Below, in pieces: positions 14,066-20,633 of a DNA stretch of 22,104 nucleotides. The notes under the pieces were generated by a model. That model searched no databases and had not been told where the DNA came from. It saw only the letters and a list, made by a program, of their open reading frames with translations. The stretch covers positions 1 to 22,104 of the IMG/VR virus record IMGVR_UViG_3300009160_001822; one strand, written 5' to 3'. The stretch's first letter is position 1. Each line of letters opens with the position of its first letter. The position numbers and the translations under genes are program-made. The stretch is from a virus.

Positions 14066-14305
14066 ATGGCTAATATTCTAAGAGAATTGTTTTCTGGAAA
14101 AGACAATAAAACTCTGGATATAGGAAGAATTCTCTGGGCTATGTCTATACTGTCATTTTTAGGAATGGGATTTTATGGAATCTATAGCGATCAAGTAATC
14201 GACTTTCTTGCTTACGGTACAGGATTATCAGGATTACTTGCAGCTGGCGGAGCCGCACTTGGATTTAAACGACAAACAGAGCCTGATCCAGATCCTAAAC
14301 AATGA
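14066..14305 (+). CDS. Holin candidate (two membrane segments)
   Basis: A 79-residue membrane protein directly after the endolysin. It has a short basic N-terminus, two hydrophobic helices (19-40, IGRILWAMSILSFLGMGFY; 46-67, FLAYGTGLSGLLAAGGAALGF) and a charged tail (KRQTEPDPDPKQ). The second helix is Gly/Ala-rich, as in pore-forming holins. I take the ATG at 14066, which has AGGGG at 14054-14058 seven bases upstream; the in-frame ATG at 14015 lies inside the endolysin gene and gives an unlikely basic leader. Size, topology and position fit a holin that forms membrane holes at lysis. It could instead be an antiholin or pinholin. Confidence 0.75.
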   Translation: MANILRELFSGKDNKTLDIGRILWAMSILSFLGMGFYGIYSDQVIDFLAYGTGLSGLLAAGGAALGFKRQTEPDPDPKQ

Positions 14306-14385
14306 ACAAGATATTATTATTTTTTATTCTTCTATTCGGTGCTAAAGAATATTTTGGCGAACAAAAACAATCTTGGTGCAAATAA
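14302..14385 (+). CDS. 27-residue membrane micro-protein in the lysis cassette
   Basis: A 27-residue reading frame: MNKILLFFILLFGAKEYF then a polar tail ending SWCK. It has one basic residue before a short hydrophobic run (residues 4-14), like a signal anchor. Its ATG overlaps the holin stop as ATGA, and its stop abuts the spanin ATG with no spare base, so it exactly fills the gap and would be co-translated. It is too short to judge by homology. It might tune holin timing or be a decayed lipoprotein or signal segment, but it may also be only a translated linker that couples its neighbours. Confidence 0.5.
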   Translation: MNKILLFFILLFGAKEYFGEQKQSWCK

Positions 14386-14928
14386 ATGTTAAATCTAATC
14401 CCACTACCATATAGAATCCTTGCTATCCTTCTTCTTGGAGTGGGATTATTCAGCTATGGCTATTTCAAAGGTCACCACAGTGCATCTCAAAAAGCAGATG
14501 AGCGTATGGCTAAGTTTGAAGCGGACGCAAAAGCTAAATATGATGAACTGTATAATAAAAAAAGTCAGATTGACGAAAAGGTCGTAACAAAGTATGTTGA
14601 TAGAGTTGTCTACGTTACGAAGTGGAGAAACAAAAATGTTGAAATTGCGAGAACTGTTCCTGATAATGGTATGCTCAGTAATGGTTGGGTGCACGTCCAC
14701 GACGCCAGTGCTACGGCTAGTGCTGCTGACCCCACCAAGGCAGCTGATGGAAGCTCCAGCGGAGTTACAGCCACTGAAGCACTCGGAGGAGTCGTCGACA
14801 ACTACGGCACCTGCAAAGCCAACGCCGAAAAATTGATTGCTCTACAGAATTGGATAAAAGAACAAGAATTAATTGTTGAAGAAACAAATAATAAAAAGAA
14901 AAAATGGAAAATTCTGAATTCAAAGTAA
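14386..14928 (+). CDS. Inner-membrane spanin (Rz-like)
   Basis: A 180-residue type II membrane protein. A single N-terminal membrane helix (about 10-27, RILAILLLGVGLFSYGYF) is followed by a long charged helical, coiled-coil region in the periplasm (33-90). An Ala/Ser-rich middle (106-132) and a final helix end in a Lys-rich tail. This is the architecture of Rz, the inner-membrane half of the spanin that fuses inner and outer membranes after the wall is cut. Its position after endolysin and holin, and a lipoprotein gene embedded in the +1 frame at 14636-14836, make the call firm. The doubly coding stretch 14701-14820 is 61% G+C (73 of 120 by hand count), far above its surroundings. Confidence 0.85.
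   Translation: MLNLIPLPYRILAILLLGVGLFSYGYFKGHHSASQKADERMAKFEADAKAKYDELYNKKSQIDEKVVTKYVDRVVYVTKWRNKNVEIARTVPDNGMLSNGWVHVHDASATASAADPTKAADGSSSGVTATEALGGVVDNYGTCKANAEKLIALQNWIKEQELIVEETNNKKKKWKILNSK
14636..14836 (+). CDS. Embedded outer-membrane spanin lipoprotein (Rz1-like)
   Basis: A 66-residue lipoprotein read in the +1 frame entirely inside the inner spanin gene, as with lambda Rz/Rz1. The signal peptide is basic at the start (Lys3, Arg5), hydrophobic at 7-17, and ends in a lipobox VMVGC with the lipid-bearing Cys19. The mature part of 48 residues is rich in Pro and Thr (TPP, TAPAKPTPKN), typical of Rz1. GGAG at 14624-14627 is 8 bases before the ATG. A longer in-frame start at 14594 would put charged residues before the signal and lacks a good ribosome site. 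It would sit in the outer membrane and bind the inner spanin across the periplasm. Confidence 0.85.
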   Translation: MLKLRELFLIMVCSVMVGCTSTTPVLRLVLLTPPRQLMEAPAELQPLKHSEESSTTTAPAKPTPKN

Positions 14929-15290
14929 TATATGATAGAAGGAAGGGCGACGAGCGCCTAACGAAACTCGAGATTGAAGTGAGTTCTCTAAAAGAGAAGA
15001 TTGCCTTCTTTACTGTAATTTATGATAAGTTGGATTTAACCTTATCAAAAGTACAAGAACTAATGGAAGACAGAAGAAACGAATTCAATCAAGACTTTCG
15101 TGATGTGTATCAAAAGATACAAGATACTGAAAACAAATTGATGAGCGAATTCAATTCGCTTCGTCAAGAAATGAAAAATCAACATGAAGTTGAGAGGAAT
15201 AAACTAGCAGATCTTGAGAAGTGGCGCTGGATGGTCGTTGGCGCAGCTAGTATTGCAGGTTGGTTCTTATCCAAATATTTCGGTAATTAA
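14904..15290 (+). CDS. Coiled-coil protein with C-terminal membrane anchor (XhlA/holin-like)
   Basis: A 128-residue protein that starts 25 bases inside the end of the inner spanin gene. Residues 15-104 are a long charged heptad-like helix (KLEIEVSSLKEKI, then LRQEMKNQHEVERNKLADLEK). Residues 107-124 (WRWMVVGAASIAGWFLSKYF) form one membrane helix, leaving a 4-residue tail. This layout resembles the XhlA/hemolysin-type accessory lysis proteins that work with holins. A lysis regulator or second holin partner is a reasonable inference from position and topology; there is no signature residue to prove it. It is the last gene before the replication and metabolism block. Confidence 0.65.
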   Translation: MENSEFKVIYDRRKGDERLTKLEIEVSSLKEKIAFFTVIYDKLDLTLSKVQELMEDRRNEFNQDFRDVYQKIQDTENKLMSEFNSLRQEMKNQHEVERNKLADLEKWRWMVVGAASIAGWFLSKYFGN

Positions 15291-15291
15291 T

Positions 15292-15327
15292 TTTACTTTA
15301 CAATGCATCTATAGTACAATAGATGTA
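15292..15327 (+). promoter_or_regulatory. Inverted repeat and possible sigma70-type promoter at the primase start
   Basis: CATCTAT at 15306-15312 pairs with ATAGATG at 15319-15325 around a 6-base loop, and one G-T and one T-A pair can extend the stem to the first base of the primase ATG. The same stretch reads as TTTACT, 17 bases, TACAAT (15292-15297 and 15315-15320), a fair sigma70 promoter. Transcription would then begin about at the start codon. No ribosome site is visible before the ATG. It could be an operator, a translation-blocking hairpin or a leaderless promoter. Confidence 0.4.
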
Positions 15328-16337
15328 TGAGCGTATACATTGACCGTAAATATCTTGGATTTATCTCTCACAAGCTAGAGAGATATTCTCAAAAAAACAC
15401 AGACCTGTATAATTTCAGGTGTCCATTTTGTCTTGATTCTAAAAAGAATAGAAGCAAGGCAAGAGGTTACATTTACCGCAAAGGTAATGATTACTTTTTC
15501 AGATGCCATAACTGTGGCGCTGGGACAACCTTTTCAAATTTTCTAAAAGATATTGACGCATCAGCTCATAAAGAGTATGTGATGGAGCGTTATACTGCAG
15601 GTGATAATGGGCATTCTCCATACAAGAAACCAACATTTGATGAACTGCGCGGAAATGCATTTAAAGAGTTCAGTAAAAAAATTAATCTAAAAAGTATATC
15701 TGAACTACCCGAAAATCACTATGCGCGCACCTATATACAAAATAGGGCGATACCTATCCAACACTGGGACGAGCTCTATTTCACCGACAAATTCAAAGAT
15801 TTTTTAGACCAAGATTTTCCTGATCATGGGAAGGATGCTGTTCCGAATGATGACAGAATAATTCTTTTCTATAAGAATGAAAAAGGAGAAATCACTAATA
15901 TTGCAGGTAGAGGTTTAAGTGATAGTAATAAATTACGATATATTACAATTAGGATTTCAAATGAAAGAAAAATTTTTGGACTTCATAGACTCGTATTGGA
16001 TAAGCCAGTCTATTTGGTGGAAGGGCAGTTTGATTCTTTATTTCTTGACAATGGTTTGGCTTCTGGCGACAGTAACCTTATTGGCGCGGCTGATTCTATT
16101 GGCGCTCGGGATATTACATTAATATTTGATAATGAGCCGCGTAACAAAGAAATTGTTGATTTGTTACAAAAAGCAATTGATCTTGGTAAGAAGGTAGTTA
16201 TTTTTCCAACAACAATAAAACAAAAAGATATTAATGAAATGGTGTTAGCGGGATATGATATAAACAAAGTCATATCAGAGAATACGTTCTCTGGTCCTAT
16301 CGCAAAACTAAAGTTCATCGAATGGAAAAGATGCTGA
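15327..16337 (+). CDS. 61: DNA primase, T4 gp61 family
   Basis: A 336-residue primase that makes RNA primers for lagging-strand synthesis together with the gp41 helicase. A zinc ribbon is at the N-terminus (Cys32, Cys35, Cys60, Cys63: CPFC and CHNC). The TOPRIM catalytic region follows, with VYLVEGQFDSLF at 228-239 (Glu232), IFDNE at 266-270 (Asp268, Glu270) and KDIN at 300-303. The length matches T4 gp61. Its start lacks a ribosome site and lies in a hairpin. Its last base is shared with the preferred start of the phosphoesterase gene. It opens an early or middle type gene block after the late lysis genes. Confidence 0.92.
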   Translation: MSVYIDRKYLGFISHKLERYSQKNTDLYNFRCPFCLDSKKNRSKARGYIYRKGNDYFFRCHNCGAGTTFSNFLKDIDASAHKEYVMERYTAGDNGHSPYKKPTFDELRGNAFKEFSKKINLKSISELPENHYARTYIQNRAIPIQHWDELYFTDKFKDFLDQDFPDHGKDAVPNDDRIILFYKNEKGEITNIAGRGLSDSNKLRYITIRISNERKIFGLHRLVLDKPVYLVEGQFDSLFLDNGLASGDSNLIGAADSIGARDITLIFDNEPRNKEIVDLLQKAIDLGKKVVIFPTTIKQKDINEMVLAGYDINKVISENTFSGPIAKLKFIEWKRC

Positions 16338-17083
16338 TGAAGAAATACAAGTCAATATTCATTTCAGATATACATCTAGGTTCAAAGGGTTGCAAAGCAG
16401 ATCTTCTTTGCGAGTTCTTAAAAGAAAATTCATCAGAAAATTTATTTCTGGTCGGTGATATTATTGATGGTTGGAGACTGAAAAAGAAATTCTATTGGCT
16501 ACAGTCACACACTAATGTTGTTAGAAGAATTTTAACAGCAGCAAAACGTGGAACAAACGTGGTGTACATTGCTGGTAATCATGATGAAATACTACGCAGC
16601 TTAATTCCGTACCAAGTACACTTTGGTAATATTGAACTTGTTAATCACTATAGATACCATGCCATAAATGGTAAAACATATATGGTAATACATGGTGATA
16701 TGTTTGATTCGCTATTAAGAACTAAACTAAAATTTCTATATCATATTGGAGATACATTATATAATGTATTGTTAGATATTAATCATTTGGTACTCAAGGT
16801 GCGAAATTTTTTTGGTTTACCATATTGGAGTTTGAGCGCATACTTAAAATATAAAACAAAAGAATCGCTTTCGTATCTAACAGATTTTGAAGGTCTTATA
16901 ACTGAATATTGCGAGAAGAAAAATGCACATGGTATTATTTGTGGACATGTTCATCAGCCAGCAATAAAGACTATAAACAATATTGAATACATGAATGATG
17001 GAGATTGGGTAGAGAGTTGTACAGCATTAGTAGAAAACTATGACGGCACTTGGGAGATTATTGAATGGTTAAAAAGACGCTAG
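16337..17083 (+). CDS. Calcineurin-like phosphoesterase, PlcP / LpxH-like
   Basis: A 248-residue metallophosphoesterase with all metal-binding motifs: SDIHLG (Asp11, His13), VGDIID (Asp41), GNHDE (Asn81, His82), IHGD (His119) and GHVH (His204, His206). GLPYWSLSAYLKYK (160-173) and NDGDWVESCTALVEN (220-234) fit the group usually labelled UDP-2,3-diacylglucosamine diphosphatase, to which PlcP also belongs. PlcP is the phospholipase C that strips phosphate head groups from membrane lipids in phosphate-starved proteobacteria. The next gene is a GT4 enzyme like Agt, the usual neighbour of PlcP, so a lipid substrate is my preferred reading; LpxH-type lipid A chemistry is the alternative. The ATG at 16337 overlaps the primase stop; ATGs at 16331 and 16322 are also in frame. 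Confidence 0.85.
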   Translation: MKKYKSIFISDIHLGSKGCKADLLCEFLKENSSENLFLVGDIIDGWRLKKKFYWLQSHTNVVRRILTAAKRGTNVVYIAGNHDEILRSLIPYQVHFGNIELVNHYRYHAINGKTYMVIHGDMFDSLLRTKLKFLYHIGDTLYNVLLDINHLVLKVRNFFGLPYWSLSAYLKYKTKESLSYLTDFEGLITEYCEKKNAHGIICGHVHQPAIKTINNIEYMNDGDWVESCTALVENYDGTWEIIEWLKRR

Positions 17084-18060
17084 TTCTAATAACAGACGCA
17101 TGGTCTCCTCTTGTAAACGGAGTTGTAACGACATATAAAAATATGTTGTCGCATCTTCCAAAAGATTATACCTGTATTGTTATTTCTCCAGATAAATTTA
17201 AACGTGTTTCTGTTCCATTTTATAATGAGATCGAAGTTGCTCTTTGCACAAGAAAAATGATGAGCAAAGAAATTATGGATATCATGAGTAAATATCCAGA
17301 ATGTAAATTTCATATTGCAACAGAAGGTGTATTAGGAGTTCAAGCAAAAAGAGCTCTCGATAAACTGAATATAAAGTATACAACTGCATATCATACAAAG
17401 TTTCCTGAGTTCATCAGGGAAATAGTTGGTATGCCAACATTTTTTACTCGATGGTATTTTGACTGGTTTCATAAAAAATCAAAATATGTTTTTATGTCAT
17501 CAGAATCAGTTTCAAAGAGATATCCTAAGTGGAAATGTGTTGTTTTAAATAAAGGATACTCAGATTATTATAGACCACCTTTGATTAAAAAACAAAATGA
17601 AATACCTGTGCTACTCTATGTTGGTAGAGTTAGTAAAGAAAAGAACATTGAAGATTTTTGTAAAATAAATGTTCTATCAAAAAAGATAGTTGTTGGTGAT
17701 GGTCCAATTTTGTGTAAACTATCTGAGAAGTATCCTAATGTATATTTTATTGGATACAAATTTAAATCAGAGCTAGCTGAATATTATAAACTTGCAGATG
17801 TATTTGTTTTTCCTAGCAAATCAGATACATATGGCATAGTTGTACTAGAAGCTATGGCTTGCGGAACGCCTGTAGCAGCATATCCAGTTGATGGTGCTAT
17901 AGACCAAATTAAAAATGGTGTGAATGGTTATATGCATGAAGATCTAAACTATGCTGTTGTGAAGTGTCTAGATATTAATAGAGAGCAAACAAGACAGAGC
18001 GTAGAAGGAATTTCTTGGGAAAATTCTACTAAGAAATTTATTGAGTATCTGGAGAAATAA
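17065..18060 (+). CDS. GT4 glycosyltransferase, Agt / SqdX / MgtA-like
   Basis: A 331-residue GT-B glycosyltransferase. The N-terminal domain begins TLVLITDAWSPLVNGVV (5-21), the usual acceptor-side loop, and has YHTKFPEF at 109-116. The C-terminal donor domain has YVGRVSKEKN (185-194), VGDGP (210-214) and SDTYGIVVLEAMACGTPV (253-270). In the GT4 EX7E motif the first acid is Asp254 rather than Glu, with Glu262 as the second; SDTYG-type variants occur in lipid glycosyltransferases of the SqdX, MgtA and Agt kind. GGGAG at 17052-17056 supports the ATG. It overlaps the phosphoesterase gene by 19 bases. I infer that it adds a sugar to the diacylglycerol released by its neighbour; a surface polysaccharide target is possible. 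Confidence 0.85.
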   Translation: MVKKTLVLITDAWSPLVNGVVTTYKNMLSHLPKDYTCIVISPDKFKRVSVPFYNEIEVALCTRKMMSKEIMDIMSKYPECKFHIATEGVLGVQAKRALDKLNIKYTTAYHTKFPEFIREIVGMPTFFTRWYFDWFHKKSKYVFMSSESVSKRYPKWKCVVLNKGYSDYYRPPLIKKQNEIPVLLYVGRVSKEKNIEDFCKINVLSKKIVVGDGPILCKLSEKYPNVYFIGYKFKSELAEYYKLADVFVFPSKSDTYGIVVLEAMACGTPVAAYPVDGAIDQIKNGVNGYMHEDLNYAVVKCLDINREQTRQSVEGISWENSTKKFIEYLEK

Positions 18061-18741
18061 ATGAGAGTAAAATTAATAAGCCACAGCAAACCATCAGATG
18101 AGTTTTACAGTAAAACTGGGATGGAATCGTTAGAAGATCTAGTTGCATATTGCGCTAGAGTTTCCAATCCAAATAATCAACAAAATGTACAGACTACCAA
18201 AAAACTAATCAAGTATCTGATAAAGAATCAACATTGGTCTCCGCTTGAAATGGTACATGTTTGCCTTGAGATTGAAACGACTCGAGATATTGCTCGACAG
18301 ATTTTACGTCATCGTAGTTTCTCCTTTCAAGAGTTTAGTCAACGCTATGCTGATCCAACAAAAAACTTGACATTTGAACTCAGAGAAGCTAGAATACAAG
18401 ATCTAACTAATCGTCAAAACAGTATTCCAAATACTGACCTAACACTAGACGATTTATGGAGAATTAAACAAAACAGAATTGTTTCAAAAACAATTGAAGC
18501 ATACAACTGGGCTGTTGAAAATGGCATTGCAAAAGAAGTTGCAAGAGCTGTGTTGCCAGAGGGTATAGTTCTTTCTAGGATCTATATGGCTGGTACACTT
18601 CGTTCTTGGTTGCACTATATACTTCTTCGCAGTGCCAATGGAACACAAAAAGAACATATGGAAATTGCGCAGGAATGTGCTAAAGTAATATCAGAAATAT
18701 TTCCAATAACAAAAGAACTATTAGAGGAGTCAGAGAAATGA
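18061..18741 (+). CDS. thyX: Flavin-dependent thymidylate synthase ThyX
   Basis: Makes dTMP from dUMP using FAD, NADPH and methylene-tetrahydrofolate. The 226-residue protein has a perfect ThyX motif, RHRxxSxxxxSxR, at 83-95 (RHRSFSFQEFSQR). HWSPLEM (58-64) and ARAVLPEG (181-188) also match the family. It is about the usual size for ThyX. The ATG directly follows the stop of the glycosyltransferase gene, with GGAG at 18051-18054, and it overlaps the ribonucleotide reductase by 4 bases. The two together supply dNTPs for phage replication, and dTTP also feeds the dTDP-sugar pathway. Confidence 0.97.
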   Translation: MRVKLISHSKPSDEFYSKTGMESLEDLVAYCARVSNPNNQQNVQTTKKLIKYLIKNQHWSPLEMVHVCLEIETTRDIARQILRHRSFSFQEFSQRYADPTKNLTFELREARIQDLTNRQNSIPNTDLTLDDLWRIKQNRIVSKTIEAYNWAVENGIAKEVARAVLPEGIVLSRIYMAGTLRSWLHYILLRSANGTQKEHMEIAQECAKVISEIFPITKELLEESEK

Positions 18742-20630
18742 CAACACGTCTGCCATCAATTTACCAAGATTTTATTCACATTTCCCGTTATGCAAGATTC
18801 AATGATGAATTGGGTCGTAGAGAAACTTGGGATGAGACGGTAGATCGTTATATTGAATTCTTCAAATCAAAAACAAACAATACAAAGAAAATACCTTGGA
18901 ATGATTTGAGGGATGCTATTCTAAATCTAGAAGTCATGCCTAGCATGCGCTGTTTGATGACAGCTGGTCCTGCGTTGGAAAAGGATCAGGTTGCTGGATA
19001 TAACTGCAGCTATATTGCAATCGACAATCCAAAGGCATTTGACGAAGTAATGTATATTTTGATGTGTGGCACTGGTGTTGGTTTTTCTGTTGAGTCTCGC
19101 TATACCAACAAACTTCCGGAGGTGCCAGATGAACTCCACCCAACAAACACCACGATCTCTTTCTCAGATAGTAAAGTTGGTTGGGCAAGTGGTTATAGAG
19201 AATTCATTTCTTTGCTATATGCTGGTAACGTTCCTAAGTGGGATGTATCGAAAGTGCGTAAAGCTGGTGAGAGGCTCAAGACATTCGGTGGACGAGCATC
19301 AGGACCAGAACCTCTAGTTGATCTTTTGAACTTCACGTTGAATATTTTCCAGAAAGCTCGTGGTCGCAAACTCTCAACACTTGAGTGTCATGATATTGTC
19401 TGTAAGATTGCAGATATTGTTGTCTGCGGAGGCGTTCGTCGCTCTGCACTAATTTCTCTAACAGATCTAAACGATGATCATCTGCGTCATGCTAAGAGTG
19501 GTGAATGGTGGACTGCTAATGGTCAGCGTGCATTAGCAAACATTTCAGCAGTGTATGAGCAGAAGCCAGATATGGACACATTCATGAATGAATGGGTTGC
19601 GCTATATCGTTCAAAGTCGGGCGAGCGCGGAATATTCTCCAGAGCAGCATCTCAAGCTGCAGCTGCTAAGTATGATCGTCGTGATCCTAATCGCGATTAT
19701 GGTACTAATCCTTGCTCAGAAATTATTCTGCGCCCATATCAGTTCTGTAACCTAAGCGAAGTTGTTGTTCGTGCACATGATTCGATTGCTGATCTAAAGC
19801 GCAAGGCTAGACTTGCAGCTATTCTTGGCACTCTTCAATCAACCCTTTCAAATTTCCGCTACATCAACAAGAAGTGGAAGAACAATACTGAAGAAGAAAG
19901 ATTGCTTGGTGTATCTCTTACTGGAATCATGGATCACCATGTTCTAAACGGTAAGACTAATCTGGATGTATTGAAAGATTGGTTAACAGATATGCGCCTA
20001 GAGTGCGTCAATACCAACAAGGAATTTGCTAAGATCCTTGGTGTTGAGGAATCAGCAGCTATTACATGCGTAAAACCATCAGGCACTGTTAGTCAGTTAG
20101 TTGACTCTGCTTCAGGTATTCATCCGCGCTACAGCCAATATTATATTCGCCGCGTTCGTGCTGATAAGAAAGATCCACTTGCTAATTTTATGATCGAAAA
20201 GGGGTACAAGGCAGAAGAAGATTTCTATGGTAAATCAAACTGGGTATTCAGTTTCCCAATGAAGGCGCCAGACGAGTGCGTCACTCGCAATGATATGAGT
20301 GCAATCGATCAACTTGAATTATGGAAAGCATATCAGGATCATTGGTGCGAGCATAAGCCATCTATCACTGTATACGTTGGTGATGATGAATGGATGGAAG
20401 TTGGTGCTTGGGTCTATAAGAATATCTCTGCTATTTCTGGAGTTTCTTTCCTACCAAGAGACAATGGTTCATATCGCCAAGCTCCATATGAGGAAATTGA
20501 TGAAGCTACATATAATGAGATGGCAGCATCACAAAATGTAGATATAAACTGGATTGAATTTATGGAAGAAACTGATACTACAACAAGTGCCAAAGAATTG
20601 GCTTGCTCTGCTGGAATATGTGAAATTTAA
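18738..20630 (+). CDS. nrdJ: Adenosylcobalamin-dependent (class II) ribonucleotide reductase
   Basis: Reduces ribonucleotides to deoxyribonucleotides using coenzyme B12, so it needs no oxygen and no second subunit. The 630-residue protein resembles the monomeric class II enzymes but is shorter than the 739-residue Lactobacillus form. The expected cysteines are all present: Cys90 (AGYNCSY) and Cys337 (QFCNL) for the redox pair, Cys326 (NPCSEI, with Asn324 and Glu328) for the thiyl radical, and Cys623/Cys628 in the C-terminal CSAGIC tail. KPSGTVSQLVDSASGIHPRY (446-465) binds the substrate phosphate. AGAGGAG at 18723-18729 supports the start. Its codons are richer in G+C than those of both flanking genes. 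The host or its surroundings must supply B12. Confidence 0.95.
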   Translation: MTTRLPSIYQDFIHISRYARFNDELGRRETWDETVDRYIEFFKSKTNNTKKIPWNDLRDAILNLEVMPSMRCLMTAGPALEKDQVAGYNCSYIAIDNPKAFDEVMYILMCGTGVGFSVESRYTNKLPEVPDELHPTNTTISFSDSKVGWASGYREFISLLYAGNVPKWDVSKVRKAGERLKTFGGRASGPEPLVDLLNFTLNIFQKARGRKLSTLECHDIVCKIADIVVCGGVRRSALISLTDLNDDHLRHAKSGEWWTANGQRALANISAVYEQKPDMDTFMNEWVALYRSKSGERGIFSRAASQAAAAKYDRRDPNRDYGTNPCSEIILRPYQFCNLSEVVVRAHDSIADLKRKARLAAILGTLQSTLSNFRYINKKWKNNTEEERLLGVSLTGIMDHHVLNGKTNLDVLKDWLTDMRLECVNTNKEFAKILGVEESAAITCVKPSGTVSQLVDSASGIHPRYSQYYIRRVRADKKDPLANFMIEKGYKAEEDFYGKSNWVFSFPMKAPDECVTRNDMSAIDQLELWKAYQDHWCEHKPSITVYVGDDEWMEVGAWVYKNISAISGVSFLPRDNGSYRQAPYEEIDEATYNEMAASQNVDINWIEFMEETDTTTSAKELACSAGICEI

Positions 20631-20633
20631 TTT

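Noticed and set aside
14594-14635. Upstream start for the embedded spanin
   Set aside because: It would add 14 charged residues before the signal peptide and has no good ribosome site; the ATG at 14636 has GGAG at the right distance.
15919-16122. Hydrophobic 67-residue frame inside the primase gene
   Set aside because: It overlaps the TOPRIM coding region of a conserved gene, and has no convincing ribosome site or lysis-gene context, unlike the embedded spanin.
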